DNA from: JAGQRJ01 sp041402045
GTDB lineage: Bacteria > Planctomycetota > J058
Direction of reading: 5' to 3'
DNA length: 64,000 nucleotides
NCBI GenBank assembly: GCA_041402045.1
Contig: JAWKSZ010000031.1
Span: forward strand, 14,645 to 78,644
The notes under the pieces were generated by a model that searched no databases, was not told the DNA's origin, and worked only from the letters and a program-made list of their open reading frames with translations. Made by a program: the position numbers and the translations under genes. Of this stretch, positions 7,980 through 17,235 are shown one piece after another. Within the stretch, counting starts at the first letter, position 1, and each line of letters begins with the position of its first letter.

Positions 7980-10900
7980 GTGAAGCTCCTATCAGGTGTG
8001 GGGTTGCTCGCGTGCGTCGCTGTAAGCTCCGGCTGCGGACCGATCGTCGCCGGCGCCGTGTTCGCGATCTCCGAGTCCAGCGGCGGAGGCGGTGGAGGCG
8101 GTGGGGGCGGTGGAAGCCCGCCCGGCTCCGGGGGACCTCCCGGCGATTCGGCGACCGACCTCGAGCCCATTCAACTCCTGGCGACCACGTCCGAAGACGG
8201 CTCCGTAACCCTCGACCTGCCTCGAGAGTCTGCCCGCGGGGAACCCCTGAGCTACCGCGTCGTGAGCCCTCCGGCGCACGGCCGCGTGAGCGGCGAGCCG
8301 ACTCGCCTCGAGTACACACCGGACTCCAACTACCACGGCCCCGACCGCTTCACGTGTGAGGTCACGGCGGCGGGAGGGCGTCGAGGAGCAGCGACGATCT
8401 CGCTCGAGGTCCGCAGCGTCAACGATCCACCCCTCGCGTCCTCGATCGAAGTGGAGCTGGCCGAGAACGGCGAGCTGATCCTCACGCTCCAGGGCCAGGA
8501 CGTGGACGGCGACCCGCTGAGCTTCGAGCTGGTCAGCGGCCCGTTCCACGGGGCGCTCAGCGGCGACGGTGCCCACCGCCGCTACGACCCCTCGTTGGAC
8601 TTCGTCGGGACCGACGAGGTGACGTTCCAGGTGCGTGACCCTCATGGCGAGTCCCACCAAGGGTCGGTGCGCCTGCACGTCCGCCCCCAGCTGGGGATCG
8701 ACTCCGTCACCCCAGATCGCGGGCCCCTGGGGGTCGCGACCCGCCTCCGGATCACCGGGAGGCGCTTCACGTCCGCGACCAGCGTGCGCGTCGCGGGCGC
8801 CGCGGCGACCGGCGTCGTCCTGGTCGACTCGCGCACCCTGGAGTGCGACAGCCCTCTGGGGCCCCTAGGCCCCGCGGACGTCGAGGTGAATCAGGCGAAC
8901 TGCTACGGCGCGCGCTCCTCCGAGGCCTACTTCTTCGAGGGCTGGGAGGACCCGTCGTCGACCATGGTCGACGTCCCCGGCGGCACGACCAGCGCCTCGG
9001 TGCCGTCCCTCGTCGCCCTCCCAGGCGGCGCGCTGGCCTGCGCGTGGATCGATCGGCGCACGGTGCAGTACGCCGTGCGCGTCGCGCGCAGCGAGGACGG
9101 CGGGCGAACCTGGTCGGCGTCGGTCGTGGTGGACGACGAGGCGAGCGTCACCAAGTCCCAGCCCAAGCTCGCGGCAGGCCCGGGAGGGGCGCTGGCGCTC
9201 GTGTGGCAGGCCGACGCGATCCCGCTCTACGTCGCCCGCAGCGCCGACGGGGGCCGCACCTGGTCCGCGCGCGTCCGCGCCGACGACGACTCGGGTCGGA
9301 AGTATGGCCACAGCCTCGCCTTCGCTGGGGGCGGGGGCCTGGTGTGCGCGTGGACCAACCTCACCCGCGTCCGGGTCGCGCGGAGCGTAGACGGGACGAC
9401 CTGGAGCGCTGGCGCGGACGTCGACGCGGGGACCGTGGGGAATCAGGCCAACCCCTCCCTGGCCCCCCTGAGCGCCGGCCTGGCCTGCCTCTACTCCCAG
9501 TCGGTGCCGGAGGGCACCACGAGCCGCACCGAGCTGATCCTGGCCAAGAGCGCCGACGGAGGCGTCAGCTGGACGCGCTCACGGGTCGACGACGACCCCG
9601 GGTTCGTCTCGGGCCACAAGCGCTTCCCGACCCTGCTCGAGCTGCCGGGGGGCGGGCTGGTCTGCGCCTGGAAGAGCCCGCGCTTCGATCGCGTGCGCGT
9701 GGCCCGGAGCGTGGACGGAGGCCTGAGCTGGAGCGCGAGCCAGGAGCTCGAGGCGCTCGAGGAACACTCCCGCCCCACCCTGGTGTCCGACAGCGGGGGC
9801 GCGGTGATCTGCTGCTGGCAGGCAGAGCGCGGCGACCCCGGCGTGGGCGACATCGCCAGCGCCCGCAGCCTCGACGGCGGCCAGACCTGGTCCGCGCCCT
9901 TGCGGGTCGACGACGGCCCGGAGCTCCAGCACCAGGGCGACCCCAGCCTGGTCTCGCTCGCAGGCGGGACCCTGGTGTGCGCCTGGACCGATCAGCGAAA
10001 CGGCGCGGCGGACGTACGCTGCGCCCGCAGCGTGGACGCCGCCGCGTCCTGGTCCGCGAGCGACCGGGTCGACGACGACGACGTCGAGGACGCCAGCCAG
10101 GCCGAGACCGCTGTGGCGATCGCCCCCGACGGCACAGTGATCCTCGTGTGGGAAGACGGGCGCAGCGCGCGCCCCGAGGTCTACCTGACCTACAGCGTGG
10201 ACGGTTGCCGCAGTTGGAGCGTCAACCAGCGCCTGGGCGAGCCGTTGTTCCAGGGCACAGCCCGCCGCTCGGACCGACTCCCCGACGTGGCCGTCGACGC
10301 CAGCGGGGCCTGGGTGGTGACCTGGCATGTGCAGAGCACGCAGCCGGGAGCGGTGGTCGTCCGGCGCAGCGTCGATCGCGGCGCGACCTGGTCCGACGAA
10401 GTCTTCGTCAACCCGGAACCCCAGCGGGGCTACCGCCCGACGCTGACCGTCGAGCCCGGAGGCGCCCTGCTCTCCTCCTATCTCGACGGCACGTCGCCCC
10501 TCAATCCCTCGGCGAGCGAGACGGCGCGGATCGCGCGCAGCGTCGACGACGGTCGAACCTGGGGAGCGGCTCGCGCGATCGGGAACACCGAGGGGGTGGT
10601 CCGCTACGCCCTCGCCGCGGGGTCGTCGGAGTGGGTGTGCGCCTGGATCGAGGATCCGATCTCGACCCCGTCCGAGGTCTGCGTCGGCCGCAGCGTGGAT
10701 CAGGGCCAGACCTGGACCCGAGAGGTCCGCAGCGCCGGAACGGGCTCGACGGCGCCGACCACAGTCGCCCTCGCGCGAGGGCCGGGCTCGGCGTATGCCC
10801 TGGCCTGGATCGACGGCGACGACGGCGTCTACTTCGTCCGCAGCGTGGACGGCGGGTCGACCTGGACCAACGCGGTCGTCCTCGAGAGCGGGGACACTCC

Positions 10901-11189
10901 GCAGGAACTCGGGATCGCGGCAGGGCCCGATGGCTCGCTCGTGGTCGCCTGGGACGCCGTGGACAGCTTCTACCAGACCAGCCTGCACGCGGTGCGCAGC
11001 GCGGACGGCGGGGCGACGTTCTCCGGGACCCGCACCGGACTCGTGTATCCGCCGGCGGTCGCGTTCCAGCACCGCTACACACGCTTCGAGGACGTGGGCA
11101 TTGGCCCGCGCGGCCAGATCGTCGTCGTCGGCTACACGTCCCAGGCCCCCAACGACCCCTTCGTGGTTCGCGGCTGGTTCCGCCCCTAG
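7980..11189 (+). CDS. Large lipoprotein with Asp-box (BNR/sialidase-like) repeats
   Basis: A 1069-residue protein from a GTG at 7980. The signal peptide ends in a lipobox (VAVSSGC, Cys about 19), followed by an 11-glycine run and a Pro/Gly linker. Residues about 60-230 hold two cadherin/Big-like modules (VNDPP, YTPDSNYHGPDRFT). An IPT/TIG-like module follows (SVTPDRGPLGVATRLRITG). The remaining 750 residues contain 13 Asp-box motifs of the form R-S-x-D-G-G-x-T-W at a spacing of about 55-70 residues, the signature of sialidase-type beta-propeller blades. One box is a residue short (RSVDGTTW). Asp boxes are structural, and I do not see an assembled sialidase arginine triad, so this is best read as a surface binding or scaffold protein rather than an enzyme. 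Confidence 0.85.
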   Translation: MKLLSGVGLLACVAVSSGCGPIVAGAVFAISESSGGGGGGGGGGGSPPGSGGPPGDSATDLEPIQLLATTSEDGSVTLDLPRESARGEPLSYRVVSPPAHGRVSGEPTRLEYTPDSNYHGPDRFTCEVTAAGGRRGAATISLEVRSVNDPPLASSIEVELAENGELILTLQGQDVDGDPLSFELVSGPFHGALSGDGAHRRYDPSLDFVGTDEVTFQVRDPHGESHQGSVRLHVRPQLGIDSVTPDRGPLGVATRLRITGRRFTSATSVRVAGAAATGVVLVDSRTLECDSPLGPLGPADVEVNQANCYGARSSEAYFFEGWEDPSSTMVDVPGGTTSASVPSLVALPGGALACAWIDRRTVQYAVRVARSEDGGRTWSASVVVDDEASVTKSQPKLAAGPGGALALVWQADAIPLYVARSADGGRTWSARVRADDDSGRKYGHSLAFAGGGGLVCAWTNLTRVRVARSVDGTTWSAGADVDAGTVGNQANPSLAPLSAGLACLYSQSVPEGTTSRTELILAKSADGGVSWTRSRVDDDPGFVSGHKRFPTLLELPGGGLVCAWKSPRFDRVRVARSVDGGLSWSASQELEALEEHSRPTLVSDSGGAVICCWQAERGDPGVGDIASARSLDGGQTWSAPLRVDDGPELQHQGDPSLVSLAGGTLVCAWTDQRNGAADVRCARSVDAAASWSASDRVDDDDVEDASQAETAVAIAPDGTVILVWEDGRSARPEVYLTYSVDGCRSWSVNQRLGEPLFQGTARRSDRLPDVAVDASGAWVVTWHVQSTQPGAVVVRRSVDRGATWSDEVFVNPEPQRGYRPTLTVEPGGALLSSYLDGTSPLNPSASETARIARSVDDGRTWGAARAIGNTEGVVRYALAAGSSEWVCAWIEDPISTPSEVCVGRSVDQGQTWTREVRSAGTGSTAPTTVALARGPGSAYALAWIDGDDGVYFVRSVDGGSTWTNAVVLESGDTPQELGIAAGPDGSLVVAWDAVDSFYQTSLHAVRSADGGATFSGTRTGLVYPPAVAFQHRYTRFEDVGIGPRGQIVVVGYTSQAPNDPFVVRGWFRP

Positions 11190-11334
11190 TGCGTGCTGCA
11201 CGTCAGACGTTCCGGTACCTCTCGCTTGCCCTCGCCGCCCCTGGCTGTGTTGTTCGCCGGTCACAATGGCCTGCTAGCGCCAGGCCGCGGACGATCCGCC
11301 GCCCGCCCCCGGGGACGGTGTGAGGAGGAGGGCC

Positions 11335-11361
11335 GCCGGCTTTCGGTTACCGTGAGCCGGC
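11335..11361 (+). promoter_or_regulatory. Hairpin just upstream of the epimerase start
   Basis: GCCGGCT and AGCCGGC (7 bp) enclose a second CGGT/ACCG repeat, giving a nested hairpin that ends 13 bases before the ATG at 11375. It could be a leader structure that affects ribosome access, or an operator. No protein partner can be named. Confidence 0.3.
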
Positions 11362-11374
11362 GAAGCGAGGGGCT

Positions 11375-12379
11375 ATGGACCTGTCAGGCAAGCGGTTCCT
11401 GTTGATCGGGGGGGCGGGGTTGATCGGCTCCCACACCGTCGACGCGTTGCTCCAGGAGGACGTGCAGGAGGTCGTGATCTACGACGCCTTCACCCGCGGG
11501 AGCCGCGAGAACTTCGCCCACGTCAAGGACGACCGGCTCACGGTCTACCCCCTGGGCGGTGACATTCTGCACCGGGACGTGCTGCGCAAGGCCATGGAGG
11601 GGATCGACGGCGTGTTCCACTTCGCCGCGCTGTGGCTGCTGCACTGCCGCGACTTCCCCCGCTCGGCGTTCGAGGTCAACGTGGGCGGGACGTTCAACGT
11701 GCTCGAGGCGGTGATCGAGAGCGGGGTCCAGCGCCTGGTCTACAGCTCCTCGGCCTCGGTCTACGGCGACGCGCGCACCGAGCCCATGCGCGAGGACCAC
11801 CCCTACGACAACGAGACCTTCTACGGCGCGACCAAGATCGCGGGTGAGCACATGGCCCGCGCGCTCTACCACCGCTACCAGGGCACGCCCCAGGCCTTCG
11901 ACTACGTCGGCCTGCGCTACATGAACGTCTACGGCCCGCGCCAGGACTATCAGGGCACCTACGTCTCCGTGATCATGAAGATCCTGGACCGGATCGATCA
12001 GGGGCTGCCGCCGGTGGTCTACGGCGACGGCGCCCAGAGCTACGACTTCGTCTACGTCGGCGACTGCGGCCGGGCCAACGTGTGCGCCATGAAGTCCGCG
12101 GCGACCGACGGATTCTACAACGTGGGCACCGGCTCCAAGACGAGCATCAAGCAGCTCGCCCAGCGCCTGCTCGAGCTGACCGGGAGCGACCTCGAGCTGC
12201 ACTACGAGCCCGCGGGCCCGACCTTCGTCACCAACCGCGTGGGCTGCCCCGAGCTCGCGGCGAAGGACCTCGGGTTCCGCGCCGAGGTCGAGCTGGACGA
12301 GGGCCTGCGCGCGCTGATCGCCTGGCGCGACGCGCACAAGGAGGCGGTCGCCGCCCGCCGCGCGGCCGCCCGTGCCTGA
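11375..12379 (+). CDS. NAD-dependent epimerase/dehydratase (extended SDR)
   Basis: A 334-residue nucleotide-sugar epimerase or dehydratase. The start is the ATG at 11375, preceded by GCGAGGGG. The NAD-binding motif GGAGLIGS is at residues about 11-18, the catalytic YGATK (YxxxK) near residue 150, and the catalytic Ser lies in YSSSASVYG. The segment RYMNVYGPRQ is typical of UDP-glucose 4-epimerase / dTDP-glucose 4,6-dehydratase relatives. The exact sugar cannot be read. The next gene starts 22 bases downstream on the same strand and is an asparagine-synthase-like amidotransferase, a pairing common in surface polysaccharide clusters. Confidence 0.92.
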   Translation: MDLSGKRFLLIGGAGLIGSHTVDALLQEDVQEVVIYDAFTRGSRENFAHVKDDRLTVYPLGGDILHRDVLRKAMEGIDGVFHFAALWLLHCRDFPRSAFEVNVGGTFNVLEAVIESGVQRLVYSSSASVYGDARTEPMREDHPYDNETFYGATKIAGEHMARALYHRYQGTPQAFDYVGLRYMNVYGPRQDYQGTYVSVIMKILDRIDQGLPPVVYGDGAQSYDFVYVGDCGRANVCAMKSAATDGFYNVGTGSKTSIKQLAQRLLELTGSDLELHYEPAGPTFVTNRVGCPELAAKDLGFRAEVELDEGLRALIAWRDAHKEAVAARRAAARA

Positions 12380-12400
12380 GCCCCGCGCGAGGCGCTGAGC

Positions 12401-14278
12401 GTGTGCGGGCTGCTGGGCGCGCTGAGCCTCGCGCCCCAGGCGGTCGAGCCCCTGCGCGCCCTGGCCGCAGGCCTCGCCCACCGCGGGCCCGACGACGCAG
12501 GCTGCGCGACCTGGACCCCCGGCGAGCCGCCGACCCTCGCCGCGCCCTACCCGCCGCACGCCCAGGTCGTGCTCGCGCACCGGCGCCTGGCGATCCTCGA
12601 CCTCAGCCCCCGCGGCCACCAGCCCATGGCCTCGCCCTGCGGACGCTACGTGCTCGTGTTCAACGGCGAGGTCTACAACTACCGCGAGCTGCGGGTCGAG
12701 CTCGAGGCCCTCGGCCACCGCTTCCTGGGCGAGAGCGACACCGAGGTCGCGCTCGCGGCCTGGGCCGCCTGGGGCCGCGCCGCGCTCCCGCGCTTCGTCG
12801 GCATGTACGCCCTGGCCGTGCTCGACCTCGAGGCGCGCCGGCTGACCCTGGCGCGGGACCCGTTCGGGATCAAGCCGCTCTACCTCGCCCGCGCGCCCGG
12901 GGCGCTGGCCTTCGCCTCGGAGCCCCAGGCCCTGGTCGAGTGGCGCGGCGGCGCCCCCGCCGCAGACCCGCAGGCGGTCTACGACTTCCTGCGCTACGGG
13001 CTCACCGACCACGGCGCGGAGACCCTGTTCGCGGGGGTCACCCAGCTCCGCCCCGCGGAGTGGGTCGAGGTCGGCCTCGACGACCTCGCGCTGCGGCGCG
13101 GGCAGAGCTGGAGCCCACGCCGAGCGGTCCGCCCGCGCTCCTACGCCGAGGCCCAGGAGCAGGTGCGCGACGCGTTCTTGCGCAGCGTGGGCCTGCACCT
13201 GCGCAGCGACGTCCCCGTCGGCGCCGCGCTCTCGGGCGGGATCGACTCCTCGGCGATCGTGTGCGCGATCCGCGAGCTGGCCCCCGAGGCCGAGCTGCAC
13301 GCCTTCACCTACGTCCCCCCCGCGGGGAGCGGGGTCCCCTCCGAGGAGGCCTGGGCGCGACGGGTGGCCGCCCACGCGGGCGCGACCCACCACCTCGTGC
13401 AGCCCCAGCCTGGCGACCTCGCCCGCGACCTCGACGCGCTGATCCGCGCCCAGGGCGAGCCCTTCGGCAGCCTGAGCCTCTACGCGCAGGCCCAGGTGTT
13501 CCGCCGAGCGCGGGCCGAGGGGGTGCCGGTGCTCCTCGACGGGCAGGGCGCCGACGAGCTGTTCGCCGGCTACGTGGAGTTCCTCGGCCCGCGGCTGGGC
13601 GAGCTGCTCGCCGCAGGCCGGCCCCTGGCCGCCGCCCGCTTCGCCCGCGCCGCCCGCGCGCGCTGGGGGAGGCCCGCTCGCGCGCTGCTCCGCGAGGCCG
13701 GGCGCGGCCTGAGCCCGCCCGGGCTCCGGCGCCTCGGACGCGGCGCCGGGCCGCCGTGGCTGAACCGGGGGTGGGCCGCCGGCCAGGGGCTGCGCCTGGA
13801 CCCCCCGGGCTCGAGCGGCGCGGGGCTGCACGCGGCGCTCGAGCGCGCGCTGCGGCTGGACTCCCTGCCCGCGCTCCTGCGGTATGAGGACCGCAGCTCC
13901 ATGGCGGTCTCCGTCGAGAGCCGCGTCCCGTTCCTGACCGTGGAGCTGGCCGAGCTCTGCGCCTCGCTGCCGCCGGACCACCTGCTCGACGCGCAGGGCC
14001 GGAGCAAGGCCGTGCTCCGGGACGCGCTCGCGGGGCGCGTCCCGGCCGAGGTCCTCGCGCGCCGCGACAAGGTCGGGTTCGTGGCCGGCGACCGCGCCTG
14101 GCTCGAGGGCGCCGCCGACTGGGTGCGCGAGACCCTGGACCTCGCGCGGGAGGTCCCCGCCCTCGACGCCCCCGCCCTGGCTGCAGGCTGGGAGCGCGCG
14201 CGGCACGGGACCTGGGACCCCGCGGTGTGGCGCGGGCTGAACCTCGCCCGCTGGTGGCACCTGTTCGGCGTGGGTTGA
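12401..14278 (+). CDS. asnB: Asparagine synthase (glutamine-hydrolysing)-like amidotransferase
   Basis: A 625-residue two-domain enzyme. The GTG at 12401 places Cys at position 2 (V-CGLLGALSL), the N-terminal nucleophile of class II glutamine amidotransferases. That domain also shows RRLAILDLSPRGHQPM and NGEVYNYREL. The C-terminal synthetase domain has the PPi loop LSGGIDSSAI at about residue 278 and DGQGADELFAGY at about 380. Known members make asparagine or amidate sugars, peptides or glycan precursors. Here it follows an epimerase in a glycan locus, so a role in modifying a surface glycoconjugate is more likely than free asparagine supply. This is inference. A paralog lies at 20844. Confidence 0.9.
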   Translation: MCGLLGALSLAPQAVEPLRALAAGLAHRGPDDAGCATWTPGEPPTLAAPYPPHAQVVLAHRRLAILDLSPRGHQPMASPCGRYVLVFNGEVYNYRELRVELEALGHRFLGESDTEVALAAWAAWGRAALPRFVGMYALAVLDLEARRLTLARDPFGIKPLYLARAPGALAFASEPQALVEWRGGAPAADPQAVYDFLRYGLTDHGAETLFAGVTQLRPAEWVEVGLDDLALRRGQSWSPRRAVRPRSYAEAQEQVRDAFLRSVGLHLRSDVPVGAALSGGIDSSAIVCAIRELAPEAELHAFTYVPPAGSGVPSEEAWARRVAAHAGATHHLVQPQPGDLARDLDALIRAQGEPFGSLSLYAQAQVFRRARAEGVPVLLDGQGADELFAGYVEFLGPRLGELLAAGRPLAAARFARAARARWGRPARALLREAGRGLSPPGLRRLGRGAGPPWLNRGWAAGQGLRLDPPGSSGAGLHAALERALRLDSLPALLRYEDRSSMAVSVESRVPFLTVELAELCASLPPDHLLDAQGRSKAVLRDALAGRVPAEVLARRDKVGFVAGDRAWLEGAADWVRETLDLAREVPALDAPALAAGWERARHGTWDPAVWRGLNLARWWHLFGVG

Positions 14279-14446
14279 CGCAGGCTGGGGACGTCTCGCG
14301 CTGGCGCGCAAACCTTGCGCGCCGCTATCTGGGCGTCCGTCTCAGGAGCGGTCCATCCGCGGGGCCGCTCAGCCGTTCCACAGCACTTACGGCGAGGGCC
14401 CCCCGCTTGCTCTAGGCAGGTCGAGAGAAGCCTGAGAGTTCGCGAA

Positions 14447-15643
14447 ATGATCCGCACCCTGCTGCTGGGCCTGGCGCTCGCCACCTGCGCCGCCGCCCAG
14501 GACCCTGGCCTCCCCGGCCCGCCGGTCCTCCCCCCGCGCCCGCTGCAGCCGCTCCCCGTCGACCCGGGCCCCTTCCCCGAGCACCTCGGCCCCCAGCAGT
14601 CGGACGTCGACTACGTGGCCGAGCGCGAGCGCAGCGCCGTCTCCGCGCTGGCCGCCTACCTCACCAAGCTCTTCGTCGAGGACTCGCAGCTCGACGTCGA
14701 CGGCCGCCTGCAGTGGGCGGGCTCCGCCGACGCCCCCCGCGGCGGCGGCGTGCGCCTGCGCTTCAAGACCCAGCTCCTCGAGGCCGAGGTCGACCAGGGC
14801 TACTACGGCAACGCCATGGGCGGCGTGAAGCTGAAGTTCGCGGACCTGGTCGGCGAGCGCTTCTCGGTGCGCGCCAGCGTCGACCGCAGCTACCTCGAGC
14901 TCGACGAGGGCACCGCCCGCAGCCGCTTCGACAACCACGCCCTGGGGGTCGCCCTCGGCGACGCCACCGAGCTCGAGTTCGAGGTCTTCCTGCGCAAGGA
15001 CGAGGCGGTCGGCAGCTACCGCGACAGCTACCGCGCGATCGTGAAGCACCAGATCGGCGAGACCGTGTTCAAGATCGGGCTCGACCGCAGCTACAACGGC
15101 GCGCCCTTCGAGAACGGCGAGCTGAACGGCGTGGTCGGGGTCGAGCTCCCGCCCCTGACCCTGCGCAGCAAGCGCCACTACCTGGAGCTCACGACCTCGG
15201 TCGAGGTGATGTACGGGCGCACCGACGACCTCGCCCCCGGGGTCAAGGACACCCAGACCCTGGGGATCGCCCCCTCCCTCGGGCTCGAGGTCGGCGCCAA
15301 CGACGGGCGCTGGGTGGCGGGGGTCGGCGGCTTCCACGAGGAGACCCGCGCCGGGCTCTCGGGGTCGGGGATCGCGAACCGCGTCACCGCCCAGGGGGTG
15401 TGGCTCTACGGGAGCTGGCAGGTCCAGGACGACCGCCGGCTCTACGCCAACGCCAAGCGCACCTCGCTCCGCACCCAGCTCTTCGGCGGCGACGAGGAGG
15501 TCACCCGCAGCGTGATCGAGCTCGGCCTCGAGACCACGACCTCCCGCGGCCAGCGCTGGCGCATGGGCCTCAACGCCGGCGCGCACGACGCCCCCGGCGG
15601 CGACGGCTGGACCGCTGGCGTCACCGTCGGCTTCTCCTTCTGA
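14447..15643 (+). CDS. Predicted outer-membrane beta-barrel protein
   Basis: A 398-residue exported protein. The ATG at 14447 begins a clear signal peptide (MIRTLLLGLALATCAAAQ); the open frame upstream of it is not protein-like. A proline-rich spacer (LPGPPVLPPRPLQPLPVD) is followed by many alternating hydrophobic/polar strands (for example VRLRFKTQLLEAEVDQGYY and HYLELTTSVEVMYG). The protein ends in an aromatic residue (GVTVGFSF), as barrels recognised by the BAM machinery usually do. No named family is recognised. It lies after the amidotransferase and before a convergent flippase gene, so an export or surface role linked to the glycan locus is possible but unproven. Confidence 0.72.
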   Translation: MIRTLLLGLALATCAAAQDPGLPGPPVLPPRPLQPLPVDPGPFPEHLGPQQSDVDYVAERERSAVSALAAYLTKLFVEDSQLDVDGRLQWAGSADAPRGGGVRLRFKTQLLEAEVDQGYYGNAMGGVKLKFADLVGERFSVRASVDRSYLELDEGTARSRFDNHALGVALGDATELEFEVFLRKDEAVGSYRDSYRAIVKHQIGETVFKIGLDRSYNGAPFENGELNGVVGVELPPLTLRSKRHYLELTTSVEVMYGRTDDLAPGVKDTQTLGIAPSLGLEVGANDGRWVAGVGGFHEETRAGLSGSGIANRVTAQGVWLYGSWQVQDDRRLYANAKRTSLRTQLFGGDEEVTRSVIELGLETTTSRGQRWRMGLNAGAHDAPGGDGWTAGVTVGFSF

Positions 15644-15736
15644 ACCAGAGTTCACGATCCTGAGCGGGCGAGAGTGGTTCACAGGTCGTCGACGATCTGG
15701 CGCTCGCTCGCCCGCTCAGGATCGTGACTCTGGTTC
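15642..15736. repeat. Long inverted repeat between convergent genes
   Basis: Arms of 31 bases (15642-15672) and 30 bases (15707-15736) pair perfectly except for one bulged base; the left arm overlaps the stop codon of the barrel gene. The 34-base loop itself holds a palindrome (TCGTCGACGA, about 15686-15695). It sits between the convergent barrel and flippase genes, so a bidirectional transcription terminator is the simplest reading. The length of the arms also fits a small mobile or REP-like palindromic element. I see no second copy in the window. Confidence 0.7.
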
Positions 15737-15798
15737 CTGATAGAGGCTTCGCCCCAGCGGGAGCGGGATTGGCGACACCGCGCAGGGTCCCCCTCCGC

Positions 15799-17235
15799 TT
15801 AGGCCTCCCCGGACCCGCGCGCGCCGCGCAGCCAGCGTAGGATCCGCGCCAGCTCGTCCCGGGGCACGACCCCTGAGGCGAGCACGACCGCCGGGGTGGG
15901 CAGCGCCGCGAGGACCCGCACCCCGAGGCTCGCGTCCCAGGTCGTGACCCACCCCACCCACGCGCCGATCAACGCCGTCGCCGCGAGCAGCGGGCCCCAG
16001 CGGTGGGGCACCGGATACAGGCGCTGGCTGATCGCCATGAACCCCACGAGCACCCCCGCGTTGCCGCAGAGCGTGGCCAGGGCCGCGCCCTCGATCCCGT
16101 GGCGCGGGATCAGGAGCGCGTTGAGCCCGGTGTTGGTGAGCGCCCCGGCGAGCCCGAGCGCGGCCACGATCCCCGTGCGCTTGCGGATCGTGGGGCCCGG
16201 CGCGAACACGTAGAGCTGCGCGCAGAGGATCGCGGGCACGAGGTAGACGACGACGCTCCGCGCCGCGTAGTAGTCGGGGGTCGTGAGCAGCACGAGGGCC
16301 TCCCGCGCGAACACGCTCAGGCCCACGAAGGCCAGGAGCGCGAGGGCCGCGAACGCGCGGAAGATCCGCGCCAGCTGCCGCGGGGTGTCGGGGTCGCGGT
16401 GGTGGGTGTAGATCAGGGGCGTGAGCGCGCCCTGGAACCCCGCCATGACCAGGCCCACCACCGACGCCAGGCGGAAGCCGATCCCGTAGATTCCCACGTC
16501 CTCCACCGAGAGGAAGTGCTTGATCATGAGCCGATCCACGTAGGCGCTCACGATCACCGCCAACCCCGAGGGCACGAGCCACCACGAGAACGCGAGCAGC
16601 TCGCGCAGCCGCGCCCCGACCACCCGCGGACGCAGCGAGTCGCGCAGGGCCACGAACCCGCACATGCAGCCCGCGCCGACCCCGAGCAGCATGCCCAGGA
16701 TCAGCCCCGCGAGGCCCCAGCCCAGCGCGTAGGCGAACAGCACGCCGCCCACGGCGGTGACCAGGGTCAGCACCAGGCTCGTCAGCGCGTGGGCGCCGCT
16801 GCGCAGCTCGTAGCGCAGTTGGCTGAGCAGGAAGTAGCACACACCCTGGAGCGCCATGAACCCGACCCCCAGGCGGAAGCTGGTCAGGAGCCCGGGGCGC
16901 CCCATGATCCAGGGCGCGAGGGTCTCGCTGAAGGTCCAGGCCGTCGCCGCGAAGCAGGCGTAGCCCCCGACCGTGAACCATAGCGCCGAGCTGGCGTAGT
17001 CGCGCTGGCGCTCGGGGTCCTGCTCGTCGGTGTAGTAGCGGGCCACCGCCTGGGTGACCTCGAGGGGCAGGACGAGGTTCACGATCGAGGCGAACACGAG
17101 CAGCAGGTCCAGGGAGCCGTAGTCCTCGGGACTCAGCACCCGGGTGTAGATCGGCACGAGGAACAGCGCGAGCCCGCGGCTCACGAGGGAGGGGATCGCG
17201 TAGACCACCCCGTCGCGCAGGAACGCGCGGATCAT
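15799..17235 (-). CDS. Polysaccharide flippase (Wzx/MATE-like)
   Basis: A 478-residue polytopic membrane protein with about 12-14 hydrophobic helices from residue 5 onward (MIRAFLRDGVVYAIPSLVSR). The N-terminal pattern LFLVPIYTRVLSPEDYGSLDL is typical of polysaccharide-biosynthesis (MVF/MOP superfamily) flippases, which move lipid-linked glycan units across the inner membrane. The ATG at 17235 overlaps the stop of the upstream glycosyltransferase (ATGA), so the two are probably translationally coupled. It is the last gene of a four-gene minus-strand operon and faces the barrel gene across the long inverted repeat. Confidence 0.92.
   Translation of the reverse strand: MIRAFLRDGVVYAIPSLVSRGLALFLVPIYTRVLSPEDYGSLDLLLVFASIVNLVLPLEVTQAVARYYTDEQDPERQRDYASSALWFTVGGYACFAATAWTFSETLAPWIMGRPGLLTSFRLGVGFMALQGVCYFLLSQLRYELRSGAHALTSLVLTLVTAVGGVLFAYALGWGLAGLILGMLLGVGAGCMCGFVALRDSLRPRVVGARLRELLAFSWWLVPSGLAVIVSAYVDRLMIKHFLSVEDVGIYGIGFRLASVVGLVMAGFQGALTPLIYTHHRDPDTPRQLARIFRAFAALALLAFVGLSVFAREALVLLTTPDYYAARSVVVYLVPAILCAQLYVFAPGPTIRKRTGIVAALGLAGALTNTGLNALLIPRHGIEGAALATLCGNAGVLVGFMAISQRLYPVPHRWGPLLAATALIGAWVGWVTTWDASLGVRVLAALPTPAVVLASGVVPRDELARILRWLRGARGSGEA

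Noticed and set aside
7980..11189. Active sialidase
   Set aside because: Asp boxes alone are structural; I could not find the Arg triad or the catalytic Tyr/Glu arrangement.
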